Counted from the first letter of the stretch, positions 48,105-58,383 are shown. The stretch is 64,000 nucleotides of DNA from Candidatus Nitrosocosmicus franklandus (GCF_900696045.1 NZ_LR216287.1:2213854-2277853); one strand, 5' to 3'. Numbers and translations are program-made. The notes: a model not told the origin generated them from the letters alone.

Positions 48105-48293
48105 TTAGCCAGCGAAAGTAGCGATATACTCTATAGCAAATTCCTTTGCGGTTATCTTCTTCTTTTCCTTTAAGAGAAAAATGATATCCTGCTTCTTAAC
48201 TCCATTATTGAGAAAATCATTCTGAAATTGGTAAATTTTCAGAAAGAATTGAATACAGACATTGTCATTTATGCTAAACCGCTTTACTTCAAT
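48105..48293 (-). pseudogene. start-less coding remnant
   Basis: A 62-codon frame with protein-like content (IEVKRFSIND, FFLKIYQFQNDFLNNGVKKQDIIF, LKEKKKITAKEFAIEYIATFAG) ends in a normal stop. It has no ATG, GTG or TTG before an upstream stop at about 48300. It is either a remnant whose 5' part is lost or a gene with a non-standard start (ATT or ATA). No family recognised. Confidence 0.38.
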
Positions 48294-48350
48294 CTGTGAT
48301 TAATATGCATAGCGGTGTACCTATTTAAGGTATTTGAGATAATGTTGTCC

Positions 48351-48591
48351 ATGAGTACAAACAGTATTAATTGGACAAAAGTGGTAAAAAAGGAAACAAG
48401 GGGTCTTGATGATACAGACCTTGGAGAAGTTCAAGAATTAACGACCGACTTTGTGATAACTAAAACGGGTGTGTTGGATAAAAAAAGTGTATTCTATTCC
48501 AAAGGATCTGGCTCAAAGATTTGATGGTCACAATTTATGGTTTAATTTATCTAAAGAAGATGCTGAAAATCTCTATAAAGTAAAGGACTAA
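48351..48591 (+). pseudogene. PRC-barrel-like small protein with frameshift
   Basis: The first frame from ATG 48351 (an in-frame ATG lies at 48342) reads STNSINWTKVVKKETRGLDDTDLG ... DKKSVFY and then hits a stop at 48522. Shifting by one base near 48497 gives PKDLAQRFDGHNLWFNLSKEDAENLYKVKD and a natural stop at 48591. The joined protein (about 80 residues) looks like the small PRC-barrel-like/DUF2171-type proteins of Nitrososphaerales, with the R-G-x-D-x-x-D-L-G-x-V turn. A one-base loss is the simplest explanation. Confidence 0.65.
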
Positions 48592-48899
48592 AGATTCAAA
48601 AATTGTGAGGTGTTATCCTGATCTTTCTGTTAGCAAGCTATTTAATCTATCATTGTGGTGCAGAAAGCTCGGTTAATTCTTTCTTATTTTCCCTATTTTA
48701 CAATTGTATTTTTTGTATGCCTTAACGCTCTTTCTTTGATCTAACATTCTAAGTAATCTTGAACCGCACCTTGATTAGAGAACTGTACCACAAAGATTAA
48801 TAAAAGGAAAATTATTCTATTTGATACTACTGAAATATATTCATATTTTTTTTTAAGATAATTAATATATATTACTTTATTGAAATAAAATATACAGAA
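48592..48899. other. intergenic
   Basis: No gene. A TATA-like TTAATATATATTAC lies about 25-35 bases before the next ATG. Confidence 0.45.
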
Positions 48900-49157
48900 A
48901 TGAATACAAATAAAACAATACTAGTATCAACTGCAGTAGTATTAGCACTAGCATTAGTTTTGGCACCATTGGCCATAGCTGATGATGCACTAGCAAAAAA
49001 GAGTAACAAGGCTAAACAAATAATTAAACAATCACAAAAATCAAAACAAAATAGCCAAGTAATTTCTGGTGGCAGCAGCGTTTTATCTGGAAACAACATC
49101 AACTTCCAATTCCAGTCTAACTCGGGTAATAACGCCTTAGCACAAGCCAACAACTAA
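48900..49157 (+). CDS. small secreted Gln/Ser/Asn-rich protein
   Basis: An 85-residue exported protein. The signal peptide TILVSTAVVLALALVLAPLAIA is cleaved near ADDALAKK. The mature part is a basic Lys/Gln/Ser-rich stretch (KSNKAKQIIKQSQKSKQNSQ) followed by an Asn/Gly/Gln-rich tail (VLSGNNINFQFQSNSGNNALAQ). The low complexity suggests a cell-surface or extracellular structural peptide. An ATG, TATA box and a T-run just after the stop make it a clean single-gene unit. Confidence 0.75.
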   Translation: MNTNKTILVSTAVVLALALVLAPLAIADDALAKKSNKAKQIIKQSQKSKQNSQVISGGSSVLSGNNINFQFQSNSGNNALAQANN

Positions 49158-49158
49158 C

Positions 49159-49170
49159 TTTCTTTTTTTT
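49159..49170 (+). terminator. poly-T terminator
   Basis: TTTCTTTTTTTT directly after the stop codon of the small secreted protein. Confidence 0.55.
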
Positions 49171-49769
49171 GTATGTTTCTATGATTGATATACTGGCTAG
49201 ATTGTGCGAGGATTGTCTTTATAAATTGATATCGCCCGTAATTTAATTAAACAATATTCATTCAAAGCATCGATTTTTCTATATCCTGAATTACCGTTAT
49301 ATCGGTTAACGTTTTAAATTTTATACACGAAATAATATGAGTGGACTATAAAGTGTTAAAAATTGATTCATAAAAGTATTTCTTAGCTATCGATCTTCGG
49401 TCGAATTAAGATAAAAATTTCTAACACTAGAATGCTCGGTTTGATGCTGTTCGTTTTGACTGCGTTAGTGTTAGTAAGGATAATGACAAGCTGAAACAAT
49501 CTCTATAAGAATATCTTTTGGTCAATTTCTCTAGTTTAAAAATTTCTCTTTATGTTTGATAATGGATACGATTACTGCAATTTATTTGAAGATTATTTTT
49601 ATGATGAATTGATAGAGATTTCTTAAGATTGTATCCTCTTTAAATGGTTAATCTCCAAGGGGGTATATTAGTGAGGTGAAAAGTTTCAATTCTTAAAATA
49701 AAAATCTTGAATTGTTCTTCTACAAGTATTTTGGGTAAATTGTCACGTCAAGACTAAAAAATAGAAAAG
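49171..49769. other. convergent intergenic region
   Basis: No gene seen. Confidence 0.4.
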
Positions 49770-50285
49770 TTAGGTATTGAATTTAAAACTCTGAATTATT
49801 TGTTTTACCTTTGGCAATGTTTCTGATGCATATAAAACAGGTGTAGTGAAATGCATTTGATATTGTTTATCGTTGTGAACAACAATAGTTTCCATATCAA
49901 ATGTTCCAAGCTCGTGAATAAGATATGAAAATTGCTTTGCAGGTAATTTATCTACTGTTGTCGAGTTGTTATCAAGGATTTCAACGTTCAGATCGCCGTA
50001 GAATGATTCAGGATCTTGTAAGAATGCAATCTCTTCTGAGACAATTTCATTTAAACTGTTATTATCTCGTGATATTGATTGGGCCGTTGGATTTAACGAT
50101 GTGCCAATAGGAAGGGGAGAAATATTAAGGTAAGTAATATTTAGGGGATTTGTTTCTCCTGTTGGTTTTAAAACTACTATAGTATTTGAACTATAATACG
50201 GGAAAGTCGAATTTCTTGGAGCTATTTCCCAACTTGATGGATAGTCTATCTTAAATTCTGGACTGTCAAATGTCCTTAGCGTCAC
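49770..50285 (-). CDS. PsbP-like domain protein, exported form with disrupted 5' end
   Basis: 171 residues from GTG 50285. FKIDYPSSWEI is the family signature, and VKQIIQSFKFNT the typical end. The in-frame residues just upstream read SIFAQN, the end of a signal peptide, but that frame is closed by a TGA nine codons upstream of the GTG. A signal-peptide-like sequence (KKFSISIFTAVLVSSSS) lies in another frame at about 50300-50365. The simplest reading is that the protein was secreted and its 5' end is frameshifted, with an old IS element inserted at 50378, near the original start. Whether a functional cytosolic form is still made is uncertain. Confidence 0.7.
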   Translation of the reverse strand: MTLRTFDSPEFKIDYPSSWEIAPRNSTFPYYSSNTIVVLKPTGETNPLNITYLNISPLPIGTSLNPTAQSISRDNNSLNEIVSEEIAFLQDPESFYGDLNVEILDNNSTTVDKLPAKQFSYLIHELGTFDMETIVVHNDKQYQMHFTTPVLYASETLPKVKQIIQSFKFNT

Positions 50286-50377
50286 ATTTTGAGCAAATAT
50301 GCTTTCATTTCACTACTAGAACTAACCAATACTGCTGTGAATATACTGATACTAAATTTTTTTAGCTGACTAATTGT

Positions 50378-51050
50378 GGCTCTGTTCACTTAATATGTTT
50401 TATTTCATTGTTATGATAGTCTACAAAGAGCCGCAGCCAATTCCGTACATGCTTTAACTTGTAATTCTTTATTCTACAAGGAAAGTAGTCATCGAAACTT
50501 TCGGTTCTATCCTTTATGTATTGCATCTTTCTTTCAATCAGACTTTTCTCCAGAGAGGAATGAATGTGATGATCGAGATTTAAGAATCTACAGGCCATTG
50601 GATACCAAGTACCTCCATCATCAGTCGAAACTGGATGAATTCCATGAATCTTGACTAAATCTGAAATGAATCTTTCAGCTACAAACATGTTTCTTTCTTT
50701 AGAGATAGACAGTGCGAGAATTTGCCTGTTTTCTGTCTGGTTCAGTTGCAACCCAGAGCCAGACAAACTCTGATCCCACCTTCAACATGGTCTCATCTAT
50801 TATATACTCTAGAACTCTTCTTCTAGTTGACTTAGCTTTTGAGGCTTGTACTTTTGAATCCAATTCCAAATGGAAACGTGATTTCTCTTGTATATCTGAG
50901 ATAATCTTTCCGAGGCTTTCCTTAAGGATAAGCCTGAAAAGTACAAATGCAACCCATAATATACATACTTTGAAGGCGTTCTGTTTCTAGTAAGCATAAA
51001 AGAAATGGAATGCTTTCAAGCTATAGGCTTATCGTTAACTGAACAGAGCC
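50378..51050 (-). mobile_element. decayed IS6-like element, copy 4
   Basis: A 673-bp diverged relative of the three intact copies, still bounded by GGCTCTGTTCA ends and a perfect 8-bp duplication CTAATTGT (50370-50377 and 51051-51058). Differences from the intact copies include a 1-base deletion near 50828, a 4-base insertion near 50735 and a 3-base insertion near 50620. Confidence 0.93.
50386..50997 (-). pseudogene. frameshifted IS6-like transposase
   Basis: It reads MLTRNRTPSKYVYYGLHLYF as in the intact copies, then loses frame after PQKL (one-base deletion). It returns to frame at ENRQILALSISKE after a 4-base insertion, and continues to KHVRNWLRLFVDYHNNEIKH. The catalytic region has an extra Asp (STDDGG). 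Inactive as it stands. Confidence 0.9.
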
Positions 51051-51058
51051 CTAATTGT

Positions 51059-52071
51059 GTTGTTGATGATTAATATCTTATAACAAAGTATAAAATATAT
51101 ATGATTTGATTTAGAAACTTTTTCTTTCTCTTTTTAATGATCTTATATTACAACATATTGAATCATTTATTATGCGGGGAGAGAATTAATTTTCTAATGC
51201 TCTGCCAATTTCTATCCACGGATTCTATTAATTCTTAGAAGCCCTTTGCAATAGTTTTTGAGTTAGAAACCTCCATCTCAGAATCGTTTAATAAATTACT
51301 GGTCAAGAAATCATATACAGTTGAACACTTGCTCTACAGAACTGTGTTTGTTTATTTGACTAATATGAATATCTATCTGATTTTTCCTGATGTTTTTAAC
51401 AAACTGTCAGTAACAATAATTTGATTACCTTCCTTTTTTGAATAATGTGTCGCATTGCAATTAATTACCATTAAGCAGTAATCTTATTTCTAAGTTATTT
51501 CTGTTTTAACAATAGAATTACCCCTTTACACTTTCGGATCATTATACGTCTACTCCTTTTTTCGTCTTCTGTAGGAAGATTGCTAGAATTAGGATTGACT
51601 TGGTTTTGATCGTTTGAGTAGGGATGATATTTGAAAAGCCGTTTTTGTCAATTACTGTCAAATTGACCGCACATTAATAGTCTTTGCTATAAATTTCTGC
51701 TGATTTTGACTAAACGAATCAATCAATTATTGGTGGAACTAGATAACTAACGAATTAACAACTCATAAGATCGATATTTAAACTCTTATCTCATGCCTAA
51801 ATCATGTTTATCCGTAGTAAGAAACAACAATGTGAATAAAAGTCAGTTTGTTATTTTGATTGTATTTTTTGAGTTAGTGAGTAGAGCAAAGACTAAATTT
51901 AAAATAAAAGTTTAACTTTAGGTGTTGACATTAAACGTTTGCGTTAGTTCAACTGGATTCGATATTGCTTTGAGATATGAAGCCTTGTTTGCCAAGAAGA
52001 TATATTTGATATTTACATTTACTTTGATCTATTTCTTATAATCATAGGTGGTCTGTTGGAAGGTAAATGAG
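51059..52071. other. non-coding stretch of 1 kb
   Basis: No gene seen. The half-palindrome TGTGTCGCAT (51446-51455) is the only notable motif. Confidence 0.45.
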
Positions 52072-52872
52072 ATGAGCAATTTTAAGGAACAGTCTTCTGT
52101 TATCTCGGATCGCAGTAGAGATATATTATTTGTAGTTTTAACATCTATATCAGGAACATTAGATGCCCTAGGTTTTTTTGGACTAGGTGGCATTTTCATA
52201 TCTGCTTTATCTGGTAACACTGTAGTATTAGCCGCATCACTGATACAAGGGGAATCTACAACAGCAATATTAGGAATTTCTGTTTTTGGCGGCTACCTGT
52301 GTGGAGCATCTTTAGCCGCATTTCTTTTCAAAAGAAAAGCAAATAACGACAAGGGGTGGGATATTGAGGTAACATATATACTTGGCATAGAGTTAATTGT
52401 GCTGCTACTCCTGTTTACTCAATCTTATTTTCATAGATTTGATTCCTACTTGAATCTCGATTCAATATTAATGGTTATTACAGCGTCGTTTGCAATGGGA
52501 ATTCAATTTATTTGTGCACGCCATGTCAATAGGATTGGAGTTATCACGACTATGATTACTGGCACTCTATCCAATGCAATATATCGGTTGATAAACAAAG
52601 AAGAACATTCTCAATCTATCCCGTCAAAAGATGCTAACAAGTCGTCTAGTTCTAAGGAATCTAATAAATCGCAAACGGATGGGCACAAAAGAACAACTTT
52701 TTATCTTTTTATAGTGTGGATTGGATATTTTATTGGGGCCGCCATTATGACCCTAATCCTTGTTAACTCGACGCTTTTTTTCGCCACATCTTTGCCATTT
52801 GCATTAATGCTCTTTATCTTTTTTTATGCAGTCCTAAGACAAAAAAAGAATTTCCAAAAACTCGGAAATTAA
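52072..52872 (+). CDS. DUF1275 (YoaK-like) membrane protein
   Basis: A 266-residue membrane protein from ATG 52072 (a GTG eight codons upstream is also in frame). Six or so helices. Family signatures are SGTLDALGFFGLGGIFISALSGNT near the N-terminus and MGIQFICARHVNRIGVITTMITGTLS in the middle. A charged, Ser/Lys-rich loop (about 190-220) precedes the last two helices. The family is of unknown function, possibly transport. Single gene. Confidence 0.9.
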   Translation: MSNFKEQSSVISDRSRDILFVVLTSISGTLDALGFFGLGGIFISALSGNTVVLAASLIQGESTTAILGISVFGGYLCGASLAAFLFKRKANNDKGWDIEVTYILGIELIVLLLLFTQSYFHRFDSYLNLDSILMVITASFAMGIQFICARHVNRIGVITTMITGTLSNAIYRLINKEEHSQSIPSKDANKSSSSKESNKSQTDGHKRTTFYLFIVWIGYFIGAAIMTLILVNSTLFFATSLPFALMLFIFFYAVLRQKKNFQKLGN

Positions 52873-53421
52873 AGTATTAGCATGATTACAAGGGTGATTT
52901 CAATACGCATTAATGTGATGGGATCATTTAATATATTTTGCTTATACTGATTGCAAATTCAATCTAATTTGATTAGCATTTATCACTCTATGTTAAAAGC
53001 ATATCAAAAAATAATAATGAAAGATATCTTCTGGTTGCATGCAGTATTGCTTGTTTTCGTTAGATCCTATTTGACAACTAGTTTCTCTCATAAACAGTGT
53101 ATTAAATGAGGAGAGAGCAATGTAAGGTTTAAAAGTAAAGACAAAGTTATTTTTACCTCCATGATATTTTGAAAGGTCGTTAACTACCAAAGTTATAATT
53201 AAACTAACAATCAGTATCACTCTTTAATTGGAGTTGTTTCCAACGGATTTTTTATGTTTCCATATTAAAATTGTATGTAAAATTATTGCACGAATTAATT
53301 ATCAATGAAGACAGCATAAAAAGTCTATTTTGACCCCATGTATCTCGTCTTATCTTAGGGTTTATAAAAACAATAGTAACTTTTCTTGTCGCACTAAAAG
53401 GTTAAGACAAATTCAAAATAA
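52873..53421. other. convergent intergenic region
   Basis: A 75-codon frame at 52993-53220 (-) has weak composition and is not supported. Confidence 0.4.
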
Positions 53422-54195
53422 TTAAGATGGGGCTGTTCCCCCTTGGACCACAAAATTGTTCGTTACATTACATTCGACGGAGTCTCCTGCATCAACCGAG
53501 CCTGTTGCTGAATTCAAAGAGGGGAATTCTGGTGTACAATCTCCTGTAAATTGTGGAATGACTCCTAGCTCATCTGCATTTAATTCATTCTTTATAGTTT
53601 GGATTACTTCATCATCCACATTCTCTACAATCCTGTAATCTCCTGCACCTATTGATACTTCTGTTCCTTCTTCTGACGCTGGAAAATTAGATGGGTTAGG
53701 GTTATTGCCACTAATCACAAAGGAAAATACCGCTGGATATACATTATTTAGGACATAGCTGCATACAGCAAGATCATTAGGGTTACCTCCTTCACTTTCA
53801 CATCCTATTATCTTAGATATCGATACTGTTGCCAATTCATCGTCTCCACCGGGTGAAGGTTGACTTGGTTGGTTACCGTTTCTTAGGCAATTTCCAATGC
53901 TATCCGTTAAACCAATTCCATTTGTCAATTTGTGCCCAACGCTGGAATTACACGAAATCTGATTTCCAGATCCAATCGATCCTTCTCCAGAAATTGTAGA
54001 AGTACCTTGATCGGAAGACGATTCTGTTGTTCTAGATTCCTCTCCGTGGTTGGTATCTGGATTGTTCACTGTCTGAGTCACACTATTTAATTGTGCAAAT
54101 ACAAATCCTGTGCTAAATTTTTCGCTCAAATCAAAAGTCATAACGTAAAATACTAATGATACTGAAATCAAAAAAACCATCCATTGAGGTGCCAT
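53422..54195 (-). CDS. secreted protein of unknown function
   Basis: About 257 residues from the ATG at 54195 (an in-frame ATG 13 codons upstream, at 54234, adds a Cys-rich lead). The signal segment WMVFLISVSLVFYVMTF leads to a cleavage-like site GFVFAQLN. A Ser/Thr/Gly-rich low-complexity linker (about 45-110) follows. The C-terminal domain (from ATVSISKIIGCESEGG) has regularly spaced Cys (IIGCES, AVCSYV, GDCTPE, VECNVT) and a beta-rich pattern (VFSFVISGNNPNPSNFP, VSIGAGDYRIVEN), similar to small SpaA/prealbumin-like surface modules. Function unknown. Confidence 0.72.
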   Translation of the reverse strand: MAPQWMVFLISVSLVFYVMTFDLSEKFSTGFVFAQLNSVTQTVNNPDTNHGEESRTTESSSDQGTSTISGEGSIGSGNQISCNSSVGHKLTNGIGLTDSIGNCLRNGNQPSQPSPGGDDELATVSISKIIGCESEGGNPNDLAVCSYVLNNVYPAVFSFVISGNNPNPSNFPASEEGTEVSIGAGDYRIVENVDDEVIQTIKNELNADELGVIPQFTGDCTPEFPSLNSATGSVDAGDSVECNVTNNFVVQGGTAPS

Positions 54196-54234
54196 ATTAC
54201 AATGTATCTTCTTACAACATATATTGAATTGCAT

Positions 54235-55172
54235 GTATTTTAATTGTTGTTTATAATATGTAGATATCTTGGAAGATTATTCGATGAGAATTCTTAGAAT
54301 AATTTGGCAATCAATCAAAAGAATTCGGTCTACGTAATCCTTCATAATTGGAAAAAACTATAGCAGGTTCATCATCTTGTTATGAGCAAAACAATATATA
54401 GTAACTTTATCTCCAATCAAAAAAAAAGACCATGATCCTGTTTGATATGATAATCTTCATTGCCCTTTTTATTATGTTTAATAATTTCTTAATTTGACTA
54501 TTCTATCTCTCTGTAGTACACCATTAACTTATTTACCTCAACATACACCTGATGGCAATCCATATTTACTATAAGTCCTTAAAATCTGTTGTCATATCAA
54601 GATTATCTGTTAGCGATACAAGTCATTTTTCGTAATTTATTTCTAAACAACAATGCCTTGTTGTAATTTTCTCTTGTAGTGTTTTTACTTCTTGTCGTTT
54701 TGAATAGACCATGTGATTACTAGGAAGAGGGGGATTCCTAACTCAAAGCTATTTAATCTTGAGTAAATAGACAAATCAGTGAGCTTAGTTTAAGGTTTCA
54801 AGGATAAAAATTACTTAATAATGTATTTAATAACTTCGTGGATCTTGATTTATTGTTCAAATCTATTGCAATATGATATTCACCATTGCTTTTGTATGGA
54901 GATGCCATAAGGATATTGTCCTTAATAATTACCATGACAAAGAACTCAAATTGTAAATAGAAAAGGACCGTCATACTTTGTTTTGAGCCCTTGTTCCTTC
55001 ATAATAACCCAAAATATCAAACAAAGGGGACTTTGCAAAGCTTTTTTGGATTTCAATTGATCCAAAATCATACCAATTATGATAACTTTCAGTAATAGAA
55101 TTTTTGATGTGCAGATTTTAATGGATAACACTTCTCTCTTAAATTAAAATAGTAATGTCAAGTTAACAGAGA
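54235..55172. other. non-coding stretch
   Basis: No supportable gene. A frame at 54946-55131 (-) lacks features. Confidence 0.45.
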
Positions 55173-56498
55173 TTAAGAATTATTGTTCTTTAATGCTTCA
55201 TCAAGCCAGTCGAAAACTCTTTGATGTGTTATTGCCAAAGCGCCTGTCTGACAGTGTTCCTCTGCTCCTTCTTCGGTTGTAAATAGTATGTATTTCTTTG
55301 ATTCTGGCGGTAGAGAAATCAGTCCATCATATACCTTTTTTGGCTGCCCTGGAAAGGAATCTTCCTTCTCAGCATCTAGTACAAGTGTTGGAGTCTCGAT
55401 ATTTTTTAATATTCCTTTCACTGAGAAATCTTTTGCCCTTTTTATTAATTCATAAGGAGAAATGGCTCCTGTAGTCCTCATCCCATGCTTTATGTTGAAT
55501 CTTATGTTGGGATCGGTTTCCATTACATTGGTTAATGCAGTATTTACAAATTCCGAATTACCTGCATTTACTGCATCTATCAATTCTTGTGGAAAACCTG
55601 TTTGAATGGCATCATAGCTATCATAAACTCCATTATATAATATACACGCAGATAACCGCGATTCGAATGCGGCTGCACGGGCAGCTAGGTATCCACCCAT
55701 GCTAATACCCATAAGCGCAATCCGTTTAGGATCTACGTTAAATTCATTCTTATTTAATATTACAAAGTCTACAATTGGTGTAACTACCTTTTCCCAATCA
55801 TGCCTGAAGGGGATGTTCTTTTTATGGATGACTTCTCCCTGTCCTGGCCCTTCAAATGTCAAACAATTATATCCTCTTTCAGTCGCAGCGGCTGCAGCAG
55901 AAGCATACAATTCCTCTAACCTAGAATCAAAACCACCAACCACTATCAATGTAGGATATGTACTGGTATCTTCACCAATGTTGTTATCTGCGATTTTTTT
56001 GTCTACTTCTAGTTGTTGTCGCTGTTGTTGCTTTTCGCCGATTTGTTTATTGTTTTGGCTTGTTTCATTTTTTCTACCTGCGTGGTAAAAATAACCCGGT
56101 AATGTTGTTCCTTCATACGGTATCTGTATTGATTTTACAGTGTTGGTAAATAAAGATACGGCTTTTTTGAAACAATACTTGCTAAGATCCAGTGTAGTTA
56201 GAATCCGTGGATCATGTGGTTCAATCAACAAAAACCCTGAAACACGATAGTAATTTGAGGCTCTCAAATATGCCTCTTTGGCACTCACTAAGTGATACTT
56301 GGATTCACAATCTTCTGCATATTGATGAATCCTTGTTGCGGTTTTTAACCATTCTTTATGCCAGCTTTCAAAATCCCCTTCCTTAATGCGATAAGCCGTA
56401 GATACACATTTTCCAATATCTGTGCATTTGTAATATGTTTGACCTATTGTTCTAAGTAACTGTAAAGAGAACGTCGGGTCATCGAAAATAAACTTCAT
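55173..56498 (-). CDS. FrsA-like alpha/beta hydrolase, paralogue 2
   Basis: About 440 residues, a paralogue of 22493-23779. N-terminal cap starts KFIFDDPTFSLQLLR and AYRIKEGDFESWHKEW. The core has VVGGFDSRLEELYA, FEGPGQGEVIHKKN, nucleophile GISMGG, acid in LDAEKEDSFPGQP and His in EEHCQTGAL. A Gln/Lys/Asn-rich insert (about residues 145-170) before the core is absent from paralogue 1. Two ATG codons occur at the start (56501, 56498). Ester or C-C hydrolysis is expected; substrate unknown. Confidence 0.9.
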   Translation of the reverse strand: MKFIFDDPTFSLQLLRTIGQTYYKCTDIGKCVSTAYRIKEGDFESWHKEWLKTATRIHQYAEDCESKYHLVSAKEAYLRASNYYRVSGFLLIEPHDPRILTTLDLSKYCFKKAVSLFTNTVKSIQIPYEGTTLPGYFYHAGRKNETSQNNKQIGEKQQQRQQLEVDKKIADNNIGEDTSTYPTLIVVGGFDSRLEELYASAAAAATERGYNCLTFEGPGQGEVIHKKNIPFRHDWEKVVTPIVDFVILNKNEFNVDPKRIALMGISMGGYLAARAAAFESRLSACILYNGVYDSYDAIQTGFPQELIDAVNAGNSEFVNTALTNVMETDPNIRFNIKHGMRTTGAISPYELIKRAKDFSVKGILKNIETPTLVLDAEKEDSFPGQPKKVYDGLISLPPESKKYILFTTEEGAEEHCQTGALAITHQRVFDWLDEALKNNNS

Positions 56499-56501
56499 CA
56501 T

Positions 56502-56818
56502 TATTACTAGGTGTCTTGTCCAATAAGCATTACTTGAATACTAATCAACTCTAAAATGCTAACAAAATATTTATCATGGTAATTTTGATCCACGGGGCCA
56601 ACATGCGAGAGTATCATTATTGATAGAGGTTGGATACTATGGCGGTTAAGCAAAATGGGCTTTGTTGCAAAGCTGACCAATTCTCCTCCCTAATACTTTT
56701 TAGTACAATGTTGATACCTCTTTTCCTTTCTGTGTTTGATTGAACTGGGTGAAGGACTTGATATACTTGGTTTATGATGCATATCAAATGTATTAAACCA
56801 TCATTTATCAGAATAAAC
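56502..56818. other. divergent intergenic region
   Basis: Promoter region for the hydrolase (-) and the SDR (+). No gene. Confidence 0.45.
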
Positions 56819-57529
56819 ATGAAATCCAAATTCGCTAAAAAGATTGCTCTTGTGACAGGAGCAAATAGGGGAATCGGATTTGAAACATCCAAACAACTTT
56901 CACAATTCGGATTAAAAGTCATACTTACTGCTCGCGATCGGATAAAAGGCGAAAATGCAACGAAGAAATTAAAGGATCAAGGGTTGGATGTTATTTTTTA
57001 TGAACTCGATGTAACAGATAAAGAAAATATAACAAATGTATGCAATACGATTGAAGAAAAATTTTCACGTTTAGATGTACTTGTTAATAATGCAGCGATA
57101 TTATATGACCCATATCAATCAGCCTTAAACGCGGACCTAGAGATTGTAAACCAAGCTCTTAGGACTAATCTATATGGTCCATGGCTACTTTGCCAAGCAT
57201 TCATACCGCTCATGAAAAGAAACAATTACGGTCGTATTGTGAATGTATCCAGCGGTGCAGGTTCGTTACATTATATGAACGGAGGAGCTCCAGCGTATGG
57301 AATTTCTAAAGTGGCACTCAATGCATTAACAAGAAAATTAGCTTCCAAATTAGCCGGAACCAATATACTTGTAAATTCAATTGATCCAGGTTGGGTAGCT
57401 ACGGACATGGGGGGGAAGGGAGGACGACCGGTTGCTGAAGGAGCCAAAGGCATTGTATGGGCATGCTTATTACCAAATAATGGTCCCAGCGGAGGATTCT
57501 TCTATGATGGACAAACTGAACGGTGGTAG
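56819..57529 (+). CDS. SDR-family carbonyl reductase-like oxidoreductase
   Basis: A 236-residue classical short-chain dehydrogenase from ATG 56819. An upstream in-frame ATG at 56774 would add a 15-residue segment with no family match, so 56819 is preferred. Cofactor motif TGANRGIG (residues 12-19), LDVTD, NNAAI, catalytic Ser in NVSSGAG, Tyr/Lys in YGISKVA, and the terminal DPGWVATDMGG are as in eukaryotic-type carbonyl reductases. The Arg after the first strand (TARDR) suggests NADP preference. The substrate is probably a carbonyl compound. Confidence 0.92.
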   Translation: MKSKFAKKIALVTGANRGIGFETSKQLSQFGLKVILTARDRIKGENATKKLKDQGLDVIFYELDVTDKENITNVCNTIEEKFSRLDVLVNNAAILYDPYQSALNADLEIVNQALRTNLYGPWLLCQAFIPLMKRNNYGRIVNVSSGAGSLHYMNGGAPAYGISKVALNALTRKLASKLAGTNILVNSIDPGWVATDMGGKGGRPVAEGAKGIVWACLLPNNGPSGGFFYDGQTERW

Positions 57530-57798
57530 AAATTCATTCCTCAAGTCGCTATCTAGATTATAAAGGGTTCGTAAATTAGTTTCCACAGTAAATATTTTGA
57601 AAACTTGGTTGTTATTCAACTATTGAACAATGGTTGTATCATGTTGTCCACTATTAAGAAGCTGTTTTGACTATATGCTATGCTATCAACTTGGTAGATG
57701 ATTGGTTCGATACACTTTGTTTTATGTAGTAGTTACGAATTAAATTTCTGATTATTGTTAAAGAAATATTTTATAACATTGATTTTTTAGATTCATTG

Positions 57799-58383
57799 AT
57801 GCAAATCACATCGCTTTCTATTTTGGTTTTAGTGACTATATTGACAATGTCTATATCCTTCTCGTCTTTGCAGGAACCTGCTTATTCGCAGAAAGAAACA
57901 AACAGTTCCTTGACTATAACGAATATCCAGAATACTAGCTTGACACTAGGTAAGCCGATTTATGTGGAAAAGTTTAAGGTTCCTTTGTCTTCAGGTGATG
58001 GTACCGGTTATTCAAACATTAATAATACCTCCGATTTTGGTACCTCTATATATTCATTTAAGGGGAATGGTACTTTAGAGGGTATGAAAATATCTGCTTC
58101 AGGTAGTGGCATCATGGTTCCAAGAGATGATGGCACAAGTTCCATAACAGGTAGAGCAATTTTTATTTCTTCGAATGGCAGTGCCAGTTATTCTTTTGAG
58201 GACATTGCAACCACCACGGACAATATCACACAAAGATTGGGCTCTGCTTTCTTTGATGCTAACGCAACTGGAACCTTGGAGTTTCTCAAAAGTTCGGTAG
58301 GGGTATATCAATCTTTTGTGGATAATAGAGATGGGCAAGGTATTTTTGCTATGTGGAACCTAAAAGGTTTTACAGAAAAATGA
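57799..58383 (+). CDS. secreted protein of unknown function
   Basis: A 194-residue exported protein. The signal peptide SLSILVLVTILTMSISFSSL ends near EPAYSQKE. The mature protein is beta-rich with strongly repeated Gly/Ser/Thr patterns (GKPIYVEKF, FKGNGTLEGMKISASGSGIM, GTLEFLKSSVGVYQSF) and many potential N-glycosylation sites (NTS, NGT, NAT). ATG 57799 is preferred over TTG 57796. No family recognised, though the pattern looks like a heme-free beta-barrel such as the allene-oxide-cyclase-like or dirigent fold. Confidence 0.75.
   Translation: MQITSLSILVLVTILTMSISFSSLQEPAYSQKETNSSLTITNIQNTSLTLGKPIYVEKFKVPLSSGDGTGYSNINNTSDFGTSIYSFKGNGTLEGMKISASGSGIMVPRDDGTSSITGRAIFISSNGSASYSFEDIATTTDNITQRLGSAFFDANATGTLEFLKSSVGVYQSFVDNRDGQGIFAMWNLKGFTEK

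Noticed and set aside
57695-57725. GGTTCGAT resembling a tRNA T-loop
   Set aside because: No matching acceptor stem, anticodon arm or full T stem; I saw no convincing tRNA anywhere in the window.
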